This document shows, piece by piece, positions 1-4,353 of a stretch of 8,023 bases of DNA (position 1 is the stretch's first letter; every line of letters starts with the position of its first letter). The notes under the pieces are model-generated. The model saw only the letters and a list, made by a program, of their open reading frames with translations. It had not been told where the DNA came from and made no database searches. The position numbers and the translations under genes are program-made. Source of the stretch: an uncultured Dorea sp. (lineage in GTDB: Bacteria > Bacillota > Clostridia > Lachnospirales > Lachnospiraceae); assembly GCA_910578455.1 (NCBI GenBank), contig CAJTQA010000069.1:1-8023 (forward strand), written 5' to 3'.

Positions 1-19
1 TCTTAACAGTCTCGGTCAT
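1..19 (-). CDS. 5' end of an unidentified gene (cut by window edge)
   Basis: Only the first six codons (M-T-E-T-V-K) are inside the window, so no function can be assigned. The start is supported by an AGGAGG Shine-Dalgarno motif 8 nt upstream of the ATG at 19-17. A second in-frame ATG lies at 25-23 but is too close to that motif, although an overlapping upstream GGAGG could serve it. The gene would overlap the last 17 nt of the cyclotransferase gene in another frame. That fits the tight packing of this operon and suggests a third member of the amidoligase/cyclotransferase module. The strong ribosome binding site is seen directly. That the frame stays open is assumed. Confidence 0.55.
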
Positions 20-509
20 AGCCATCACCTCCTCCCTGATACTTTTTGGCGAGATATCCCTCCCATACCGAGTCCAGTACGCCTTGGCGCAGGATTTTGA
101 TGTCAAGCCCAGCAGATTCATATCCCTGCCGGATAGTCTCAAAGTAACTGCGTGATGGGGTGTCGTAAGGGTGTTTTGCTGCGTTCATAATATAAACCAT
201 GGCAGACATCCGCTTGCCGCTTACGGAGATTCTTAGCATTTCTTTCCGGTAAAAGCTGGGATAACCCTCATAGAGGTCAAGATTATGCTCATCGTTTGGC
301 TGTAACCGCCAGACCAGCACCGGCACTTTGCCTCCTTCCTGTTTTTCTACAGTCGCTACTGCCGTGCCTTTACCCCGGAACATCAGCCGGAAGTTATGTA
401 GATGGGTTTTACCGACAACTTCCGCAGTGGGGCAGCGTCTTGCCATCTGTTCAAGGTTGAGGTTGGAGCCGTAGGCGATATACAGGCGTTCGTTTTTCTT
501 ATTGCTCAT
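3..509 (-). CDS. Gamma-glutamylcyclotransferase family protein (AIG2/GGCT-like)
   Basis: The 168-residue product has the family hallmarks. A YGSNLN motif at residues 13-18 forms the substrate/oxyanion loop. The LDLYEGYP segment at 77-84 carries the conserved catalytic glutamate, Glu81. Known members cleave gamma-glutamyl amides to 5-oxoproline plus a free amine or amino acid. No signal peptide or membrane segment is visible, so it should be cytosolic. The ATG at 509 is chosen because GGAGGA lies 7 nt upstream. The same frame is open for 29 further codons, but those lie inside the amidoligase gene and lack family features. The gene overlaps the amidoligase 3' end by 11 nt, which implies translational coupling and linked function. 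Inference: it edits or recycles the product of the ligase upstream. The exact substrate cannot be read from sequence. Confidence 0.9.
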   Translation of the reverse strand: MSNKKNERLYIAYGSNLNLEQMARRCPTAEVVGKTHLHNFRLMFRGKGTAVATVEKQEGGKVPVLVWRLQPNDEHNLDLYEGYPSFYRKEMLRISVSGKRMSAMVYIMNAAKHPYDTPSRSYFETIRQGYESAGLDIKILRQGVLDSVWEGYLAKKYQGGGDGYDRDC

Positions 510-1461
510 TCTGACTTCCTCCGTTCTGTGTGTTTCTGGTATTGATATGGCTTCTGACATTTTCTCGTGAACCGTACCGCCAGGCGGCGTTACCATCTAG
601 GTGCTGATACAGATGTTCCCGGCAACTCTTGAACTCGTCACCAATAAATCCGATGCGGTTCAGCCACACACGCATTGCAAACTTCTCATTTTCCTCTTGG
701 ACTTTCCGGTAACTGGCGCTTTTCTGTGTCAACGCCTGATGATTGAGCGCGAGTGCCAGCACGATATATGCCCGGATCTTTCCGGCATGGAGCGTACTGT
801 TGAACCCCCTCAGTTCCACCGTGTGGTTGCCATGGAAGAAACTGTGCAGGTTAAGAAAATGATAGCGGCTCTGGTGATAGTGACCATTGCGGCTGCCGGA
901 GTAATTCTCATACCAGATTGATTCGATTTGCCTTAGCGTTTTTGGCTTCGCCTGGTTCATCCGTTCCACGAGATATGCATCCATTTTCTTGCAGTAGCGC
1001 ATCCGCTCCGGCGCAATTTGTAGCGCTTTATAAAGCAGATCATTATGCGCGTAGATGATATTGACGAAGTTGCGGATGCTCCGTGGCGTATGGCTGGTTC
1101 CGTCGAGATGGATATGGATGCCGCAGGACTTATTCGCAAATCCCCCGGCTTTTCTCAACCTCCTTGCGAGTGCCTGTACCGTGTCAATATCTTCCCGATA
1201 CAACAGGATTGGGCTGACCAGTTCCACGCTGTAGTTACTTCCGGCGGATACCGTCCTTCGCCCATCCTTTTTCTGACAGTTAATACTGCCGTCGTACATC
1301 AGTTTCCAGATACGCCCATCGGGTGTGGTGATTTTCTGGGTATCGTAATAATCCCCGGTAATCGTAGCAGTGCCGCCGAGATAATGTGCGACAGTTTCTG
1401 CTGCCTTTTCCCGGCTAATTCCGGTAAACTCGATCTCCAGACCGAACTGTTTAGTAAACAT
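499..1461 (-). CDS. Amidoligase family protein (glutamine synthetase-like COOH-NH2 ligase)
   Basis: The 320-residue cytosolic protein has the amidoligase pattern, a circularly related glutamine-synthetase fold that joins a carboxylate to an amine using ATP. Visible motifs are GLEIEFTG (7-14, metal-binding acidic pair), WKLMYDGSI (52-60), VELVSPIL (79-86), CGIHIHLD (113-120, nucleotide/metal site), RYHFLNLHS (199-207) and TVELRGFNSTLH (214-225, conserved E-R). All expected catalytic positions seem present, so it is probably active. The start at 1461 has AAAGGAGG 4 nt upstream. The frame extends 14 codons further, into the leader, without family features. Residues 290-320 are polar and look disordered. 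It heads a module with the cyclotransferase. Comparative genomics of this family describes such ligase/AIG2 pairings and proposes synthesis of peptide-like metabolites or protein tagging. The substrate here is unknown. Confidence 0.9.
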   Translation of the reverse strand: MFTKQFGLEIEFTGISREKAAETVAHYLGGTATITGDYYDTQKITTPDGRIWKLMYDGSINCQKKDGRRTVSAGSNYSVELVSPILLYREDIDTVQALARRLRKAGGFANKSCGIHIHLDGTSHTPRSIRNFVNIIYAHNDLLYKALQIAPERMRYCKKMDAYLVERMNQAKPKTLRQIESIWYENYSGSRNGHYHQSRYHFLNLHSFFHGNHTVELRGFNSTLHAGKIRAYIVLALALNHQALTQKSASYRKVQEENEKFAMRVWLNRIGFIGDEFKSCREHLYQHLDGNAAWRYGSRENVRSHINTRNTQNGGSQNEQ

Positions 1462-1503
1462 TTGCCCTCCTTTCTTGCGATTGTAGCGCAGAGCAGGGGG
1501 CAT

Positions 1504-1540
1504 CTACGATACACCCCTAAACTTCAGGTGCGCATCGTAG
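1504..1540 (-). promoter_or_regulatory. Leader hairpin upstream of the amidoligase gene
   Basis: On the minus strand the arms CTACGATGCGCACC and GGGGTGTATCGTAG can form a 14-position stem (arms at 1540-1527 and 1517-1504) around a 9-nt loop. It has 11 Watson-Crick pairs, two G-U pairs and one A-G mismatch. The wobbles are G-U only in minus-strand RNA and would be A-C mismatches in a plus-strand transcript, so it looks like an RNA structure of the operon mRNA. It ends 43 nt before the amidoligase start. No U-tract follows, so it is not a standard intrinsic terminator. An mRNA stability or translation-control element is more likely. Confidence 0.5.
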
Positions 1541-1549
1541 TCGCAATGT

Positions 1550-1651
1550 TTATTTCGTGTTTATGTTACTCTTATTTTTTAACCTCCTTCCTGCCCTGAT
1601 AGTGGCTGTTATGCTTTGGCGAACTGATAGCAGCCGCTGTCTTTTGGGCAT
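1550..1651 (-). CDS. Possible 33-residue basic peptide ORF in the amidoligase leader
   Basis: An ATG at 1651 opens a 33-codon frame ending in TAA at 1552-1550. The peptide is very basic (about six Arg and four Lys, with no acidic residues) and begins MPKRQRLLSVRQ. There is no Shine-Dalgarno sequence before it, and the 3' arm of a hairpin lies just upstream, which counts against efficient independent translation. An AAGGAGG motif lies inside the frame and could simply be its Gly-Arg-Arg codons. It could be a small RNA-binding peptide, a leader peptide, a substrate of the ligase, or chance. I do not recognise it. Confidence 0.25.
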   Translation of the reverse strand: MPKRQRLLSVRQSITATIRAGRRLKNKSNINTK

Positions 1652-1664
1652 TATTTGTATAAAT

Positions 1665-1704
1665 AGGGGGATGCAGAATCGGCGCTATGTCATCGCATCC
1701 CCCT
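1665..1704 (-). promoter_or_regulatory. Perfect 10-bp hairpin in the leader
   Basis: AGGGGGATGC (1704-1695 on the minus strand) is exactly complementary to GCATCCCCCT (1674-1665), with a 20-nt loop. The stem is strong (seven G-C pairs). What follows on the minus strand is ATTTATAC, not a U-run, so a canonical terminator is not supported. On the plus strand only a weak TTTCT follows. The 5' arm overlaps the end of a possible 24-codon ORF, and the 3' arm ends 13 nt before the ATG of a possible 33-codon ORF. That position would suit attenuation or a translation-coupled switch. Confidence 0.5.
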
Positions 1705-1759
1705 TTCTGGTTTCTGTCATAATGGCAGATTCTAATTGGTTCAATATATAGTTGCTCAT
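1685..1759 (-). CDS. Possible 24-residue leader peptide ORF
   Basis: An ATG at 1759 is preceded by AAAGGA 4 nt upstream and opens a 24-codon frame ending in TAG at 1687-1685. The peptide begins MSNYILNQLESAIM. It resembles no family I know. The ribosome binding site gives it some support, and its last codons overlap the 5' arm of the hairpin at 1665-1704. A ribosome finishing this ORF would therefore disrupt the stem, as in leader-peptide control. A random ORF of this size is common, so confidence is low. Confidence 0.3.
   Translation of the reverse strand: MSNYILNQLESAIMTETRKGDAMT
1716..1744 (-). promoter_or_regulatory. Weak candidate promoter for the amidoligase module
   Basis: TTGAAC (1744-1739) and TATGAC (1721-1716) are spaced by 17 bp on the minus strand, a sigma-A-like arrangement with an imperfect -10 box. 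Transcription would start just before the hairpin at 1704-1665, giving a leader of about 250 nt before the amidoligase. It lies inside the possible 24-codon ORF, so both cannot be fully right. It is the best match I see in the leader but is not strong. Confidence 0.25.
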
Positions 1760-1788
1760 ATAATCCTTTATTTAGTAGTGTTATTGGT

Positions 1789-1814
1789 CATCCGGGTGCC
1801 TGGCGCAGCTAAGG
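1789..1814 (+). repeat. Inverted-repeat family, copy 1L (left end of cassette 1)
   Basis: This is a 26-nt element with core CCTGGCGCAGCTAAGG. It matches copy 1R (2153-2178, opposite strand) at 24 of 26 positions and copy 2L (3943-3965) at 18 of 23. It lies downstream of the 78-residue gene. Part of it also pairs locally with 1823-1833. Confidence 0.85.
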
Positions 1815-1833
1815 CTGGCAGGGCTGCGCCAGG
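1799..1833 (-). repeat. Local 11-bp hairpin at the left end of cassette 1
   Basis: CCTGGCGCAGC (1799-1809) is perfectly complementary to GCTGCGCCAGG (1823-1833) with a 13-nt loop, so the left repeat carries an extra inverted half-copy of its own core. It begins 12 nt after the stop codon of the 78-residue gene and may protect the 3' end of that mRNA. On the minus strand no U-tract follows, so it is not a standard terminator. On the plus strand a T-rich stretch follows, but no plus-strand gene leads into it. Confidence 0.6.
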
Positions 1834-1844
1834 AAATAAGGCTT

Positions 1845-2081
1845 TTATTTCTTTTTTGGTTTGTCTTTGTGTGTCGTTTTTTCTTCAAGCAGATGCTGGA
1901 GCAGCTTTTCGTATTTTTCCGCAGGAATTTGTTTTCCGAATTCCTTTAGTTCATCAATCACTTCTGACAAAATCTTTATCAGGTCATCACGTTTAATGGT
2001 CATCTCCCAATCGGTGATATTGCCCTCATCATCCCGTTTGACCCAAAGCATAACACCGTCTTGATTATTCGCGTGCTTCAT
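1845..2081 (-). CDS. Hypothetical 78-residue protein carried by cassette 1
   Basis: I do not recognise this protein. It is hydrophilic and probably cytosolic. An N-terminal part (about 10-30) looks like a beta hairpin (VMLWVKRDDEGNITDWEMTI). It is followed by a charged, helix-rich region (about 30-68) that could form a coiled coil or helical pair, and a lysine-rich tail ending PKKK. The start at 2081 has AAGGAG 4 nt upstream. The gene is the only one between two inverted repeats, 97 nt inside the right end, in the same arrangement as the 70-residue gene at 4018-4230. The two proteins show no obvious sequence relationship. The lysine-rich tail is notable next to an amidoligase module, but a link is only speculation. 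Confidence 0.7.
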   Translation of the reverse strand: MKHANNQDGVMLWVKRDDEGNITDWEMTIKRDDLIKILSEVIDELKEFGKQIPAEKYEKLLQHLLEEKTTHKDKPKKK

Positions 2082-2100
2082 AAAACTCCTTACCTTAAAA

Positions 2101-2108
2101 CTTATAAA
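2101..2108 (-). promoter_or_regulatory. Shared TTTATAA box in the leader of cassette 1
   Basis: TTTATAAG lies 10 nt before the AAGGAG ribosome binding site of the 78-residue gene. Cassette 2 has TTTATAA in the same place. It could be a -10 box giving a very short 5' UTR. No convincing -35 box is found 16-18 bp upstream, so this may instead be a conserved AU-rich leader motif. Confidence 0.3.
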
Positions 2109-2152
2109 TGATTACTTTAAAGAAATGGTTGCCATATCCTGGAAAGTCCGCC

Positions 2153-2178
2153 CCTTAGCTGTGCCAGACACCCGGATG
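2153..2178 (-). repeat. Inverted-repeat family, copy 1R (right end of cassette 1)
   Basis: Read on the minus strand, it has core TCTGGCACAGCTAAGG and matches copy 1L at 24 of 26 positions. It begins 6 nt after the stop codon of the zinc-motif protein gene. Like copy 2R it has A where both left copies have G (GGCACAG versus GGCGCAG). Confidence 0.85.
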
Positions 2179-2184
2179 CCGGCA

Positions 2185-2577
2185 TTATGCCGTGTCTTCA
2201 CCGTAACGGCTGAGCCTGCGGCATTCCCGGCTGCAGAACTTCTTCTTTTTATTCCCAAAACTGATAAACTCTTTCCCGCAGTAGTAACAGGTCAAACGGT
2301 AAGGATGCCTGCGGCGGCTTTTGTTCCACCATTCGGTGCGGCACTGGGTATTACAGAAAGCCTTTTTCTTCGCCCCAGGCCGCTGAGTGAGCGGCCTGCC
2401 GCAGTTCTTACAAATATTGCTCTCAGAAGGTTTCGCCTCATCGATTTTTATATGCCTGCGCCGACAGAATGACTTTACAGTATTCGGAGAGAGTTCTGTG
2501 GCTGCGGCTATCTCAGCATAAGTAAGCCCCTGCAGCCGTAAATTGATGACCATTTGTTTCTGTGTATTTGTAAGCAT
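2185..2577 (-). CDS. Helix-turn-helix protein with two Cys4 zinc-binding motifs
   Basis: This 130-residue protein is probably DNA-binding. Residues 4-42 form a sigma-region-4/resolvase-like helix-turn-helix (LRLQGLTYAEIAAATELSPN, then TVKSFCRRR). Two zinc-ribbon-like motifs follow: CKNC with CNTQC (Cys56, 59, 75, 79) and CYYC with CSREC (Cys97, 100, 115, 119), joined by a very basic stretch. The start at 2577 has AAAGGAGG 9 nt upstream. The frame is open for 29 more codons, but these lie inside the methyltransferase gene and carry no domain. The start is one base after the methyltransferase stop, so the two are co-translated and probably act together, for example as regulator or targeting factor. 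That role is inference. It is too short and lacks region 2, so it is not a true sigma factor. Confidence 0.8.
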   Translation of the reverse strand: MLTNTQKQMVINLRLQGLTYAEIAAATELSPNTVKSFCRRRHIKIDEAKPSESNICKNCGRPLTQRPGAKKKAFCNTQCRTEWWNKSRRRHPYRLTCYYCGKEFISFGNKKKKFCSRECRRLSRYGEDTA

Positions 2578-2578
2578 C

Positions 2579-3907
2579 TTATGCTGCCTCCTTTTCTGCC
2601 CCTGTCGCCGCCATAGCCGCCGTGTGCGCGGCTTTGAGGCGGAGACCGAGGGCGTGTACGACATTGACGGTTACGGCGTTTCCGGCTTGTTTGTAGGCTT
2701 GAGTATCGGAATCTACGGATAAGAACTTATCAATCTGTAGTTCAGAAAAACCTTGTAAACGGAAACATTCCCGCGGAGTGAGGCGGCGGATACGCAAATT
2801 GGGTTTGACCACGCCTTGTGAACTGCCTGTATCAAGTGTATGAGCGATGTTCTTGCCTACTCGCCCCCGGCGCGTATTTTGCTCTGCAAAACTCAGATCT
2901 ACAGAGTCTCCCGGATGAGCAGCCTTGCAACCGGATTTGGTGGCTTCCTTAATCATCAACACGCCATGCCGGTCTTGTGATGTTAGCGTGAACATCGGCT
3001 CATTTTCTGTCTTGATACGCCTGCCATTCTGCCGTACTTTTGCTCGTTCCGGGTTAAGAACGGCGCGGAGGATTATTTTTTGTGCATTTTCCTCCGCATC
3101 TGTCTCCAGAACCGCATTCTGCGTATGTCGGCGGTTCAGACCGCGGTAGCCGCTGGCAGTCAAGGTGTAGGCAAAACGGATTTTACCGGTAATCCCGGTA
3201 TTGCGGTTATATCCGACAGCATATAACCCCGTTTTACCGCCAATTCCCCCGGATTTGGCAAGTAGCGTTTTTCCAACCCCGGATGGGTCATATACCCGCG
3301 AATCCTGCCGCCCGTCTATGAGGCACTTAAGAGTTTCCGGGTTTGTTCCTCGGAAAGGTAGTATTTTTCCGGCACATCCGGGGTTAAGATATCCGACAAT
3401 GTACACCCGGCGTCTGGACTGGGGAACGCCAAAATCTTTGCTGTTAAGCACTTGGAATTCGACACTGTACCCCAGGTCGCAAAGCGTATCGAGGATGGCC
3501 GCAAATGTCCGGCCTTGGTCATGCGACAGCAGCCCTGGGACGTTTTCAAGGAGAAGATACGGAGGCCGTCTTTCTCGAGCCAGTCTGGCAATCTCAAAGA
3601 AGAGAGTGCCTCGGCTGTCGTCAAATCCTTTTCTCCTGCCAGCGACAGAAAATGCCTGGCAGGGGAATCCTCCGCAGAGTAAGTCAAACTCTGGCATGGT
3701 TTCTGGGTTGATTTTTCTTGCGTCTTCATAAAACACCTCGTTTTCTTTGATATTGTGTGCCGCCCGGTATGCTTTTTCTGCGTGTTTGTCAATCTCGCAG
3801 TGGCCGATACAGGTAAACCCGCCAGCCCTTTCCAGTCCGGCGCGGAATCCTCCAATCCCGGAGAATATGTCAAAGAACCGGATATCCTTATGTATTGTCA
3901 TGGGCAT
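2579..3907 (-). CDS. DNA (cytosine-5-)-methyltransferase
   Basis: The 442-residue enzyme transfers methyl from S-adenosylmethionine to C5 of cytosine in a specific DNA site. All core motifs are visible: I, FDIFSGIGGFRAG (12-24, AdoMet loop); IV, GGFPCQ (79-84, catalytic Cys83); VI, ENV (121-123); VIII, QSRRR (163-167); IX, RRLTPRECFRLQGF (374-387); X, QAGNAVTVN (407-415). The target-recognition region (about 180-370) has repeated short segments of the type TLT (at 248, 307 and 357). Everything needed for activity is present. An ATG at 3901 may be the true start, since the AAAGGA motif is 9 nt before it but only 3 nt before the ATG at 3907. No endonuclease gene is in the window, so it looks solitary. 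On a conjugative element it would protect DNA against host restriction. Its target site cannot be read from sequence. Confidence 0.95.
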   Translation of the reverse strand: MPMTIHKDIRFFDIFSGIGGFRAGLERAGGFTCIGHCEIDKHAEKAYRAAHNIKENEVFYEDARKINPETMPEFDLLCGGFPCQAFSVAGRRKGFDDSRGTLFFEIARLARERRPPYLLLENVPGLLSHDQGRTFAAILDTLCDLGYSVEFQVLNSKDFGVPQSRRRVYIVGYLNPGCAGKILPFRGTNPETLKCLIDGRQDSRVYDPSGVGKTLLAKSGGIGGKTGLYAVGYNRNTGITGKIRFAYTLTASGYRGLNRRHTQNAVLETDAEENAQKIILRAVLNPERAKVRQNGRRIKTENEPMFTLTSQDRHGVLMIKEATKSGCKAAHPGDSVDLSFAEQNTRRGRVGKNIAHTLDTGSSQGVVKPNLRIRRLTPRECFRLQGFSELQIDKFLSVDSDTQAYKQAGNAVTVNVVHALGLRLKAAHTAAMAATGAEKEAA

Positions 3908-3942
3908 TCTTCCTTTCGTAAATTTGTTATTTTTAGATGCGC

Positions 3943-3967
3943 CTGGGCGCTTGGCGCAGTTAAGCCG
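3943..3967 (+). repeat. Inverted-repeat family, copy 2L (left end of cassette 2)
   Basis: This 25-nt element has core CTTGGCGCAGTTAAGCCG and matches copy 2R (4302-4326, opposite strand) at 24 of 25 positions. The single difference is the G/A at GGCRCAG. It lies 35 nt upstream of the methyltransferase start, so it is in that gene's leader. Confidence 0.9.
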
Positions 3968-4017
3968 GCAGAGTAGGCTCTTTTGCGTGTGGCACCGTCT
4001 GTATGCTGTCGTTTTTG

Positions 4018-4230
4018 TTACACTCCTTCCTTATCCCCGGTTAGGATAAAAAGCTTATAATCCGGCCAGTTTTTCCTGTCAGACAAGTAGTCTGCAAGCT
4101 CATGGCAACCCTCGCGGTCTGCGATGCGCATCACGGCATGACAGTCAAGCATATTCATTCCAGTGTTGTAGTTTACGCTGTAAATCTGCTCCTCTATGGC
4201 TGGTGTTATTTGGTTCTTTGCTGTGTCCAT
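4018..4230 (-). CDS. Small DUF5049-like protein carried by cassette 2
   Basis: This is a 70-residue cytosolic protein. Its pattern recalls DUF5049 proteins, short proteins of phages and conjugative elements with unknown function: an Ile-rich N-terminal helix, TGMNMLD at 23-29, VMRIA at 33-37, ELADYL at 44-49, then a Tyr and FILTG at 61-65. This family link is from memory of the consensus and is not verified. The start at 4230 has AAGGAG 6 nt upstream. The gene is alone between two inverted repeats and points the same way as the operon, so it could be read by read-through from the gene upstream or from its own short leader. Confidence 0.7.
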   Translation of the reverse strand: MDTAKNQITPAIEEQIYSVNYNTGMNMLDCHAVMRIADREGCHELADYLSDRKNWPDYKLFILTGDKEGV

Positions 4231-4252
4231 ATAGGCTCCTTCGTTTAATGGT

Positions 4253-4259
4253 TTATAAA
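4253..4259 (-). promoter_or_regulatory. Shared TTTATAA box in the leader of cassette 2
   Basis: TTTATAA lies 11 nt before the AAGGAG ribosome binding site of the 70-residue gene, matching the arrangement in cassette 1 (10 nt). No good -35 box is seen, so its use as a promoter is uncertain. Confidence 0.3.
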
Positions 4260-4301
4260 ATTACAGCTGACAGGCTTGCTTCCACATAAAGTTTGCTTCT
4301 A

Positions 4302-4326
4302 CGGCTTAACTGTGCCAAGCGCCCAG
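4302..4326 (-). repeat. Inverted-repeat family, copy 2R (right end of cassette 2)
   Basis: Read on the minus strand, it has core CTTGGCACAGTTAAGCCG and pairs with copy 2L at 24 of 25 positions. It begins 27 nt after the stop codon of the replication-relaxation gene. Confidence 0.9.
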
Positions 4327-4353
4327 TGGTTGCGCAGGATTTATCATCGCTGT

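Larger units (their letters stand above)
1789..2178. other. Cassette 1: 390-bp inverted-repeat-bounded unit with one gene
   Basis: The unit is bounded by copies 1L and 1R and contains only the 78-residue gene. It sits between the zinc-motif protein gene (ending at 2185) and the amidoligase leader. Its size and its right-end-to-start-codon distance (97 nt) nearly equal those of cassette 2 (384 bp, 96 nt). No transposase or recombinase is inside and I see no clear target-site duplication. It could be a non-autonomous MITE-like cassette or a regulatory bracket. Confidence 0.6.
3943..4326. other. Cassette 2: 384-bp inverted-repeat-bounded unit with one gene
   Basis: Bounded by copies 2L and 2R, the unit contains only the 70-residue gene. 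It separates the replication-relaxation gene (ending at 4354) from the methyltransferase gene (starting at 3907). Without it those genes would be about 60 nt apart. The right-end-to-start distance is 96 nt, against 97 in cassette 1. The sequence TGCGC lies near both outer ends (3938-3942 and 4331-4335) but is not adjacent to the right end, so it is weak evidence for a target duplication. Confidence 0.6.

Noticed and set aside
601..921. Plus-strand open frames over the amidoligase, methyltransferase and ATPase genes (for example 601-921, 2125-2472, 3201-3731 and 7176-7574)
   Set aside because: They lie antisense to well-supported genes, have no good ribosome binding sites and show no recognisable domains. 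They are shadows of the real frames.
1799..1833. Rho-independent terminator at the end of cassette 1
   Set aside because: The stem is strong, but no U-tract follows on the minus strand. The T-rich side faces the plus strand, which has no gene.
1736..1996. 86-residue plus-strand frame across cassette 1's left end
   Set aside because: It runs antisense through the 78-residue gene and the repeat, and it has no ribosome binding site.
3316..3873. 185-residue minus-strand frame inside the cytosine methyltransferase gene
   Set aside because: It is out of frame with a complete methyltransferase that has all its motifs, and it has no domain of its own.
3938..3985. tRNA-like sequence (GGCGCAGTTAAG resembles a D-arm)
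   Set aside because: No acceptor stem, anticodon arm or T-loop (GTTCRA) follows at the right distance. The same core recurs as inverted repeats.
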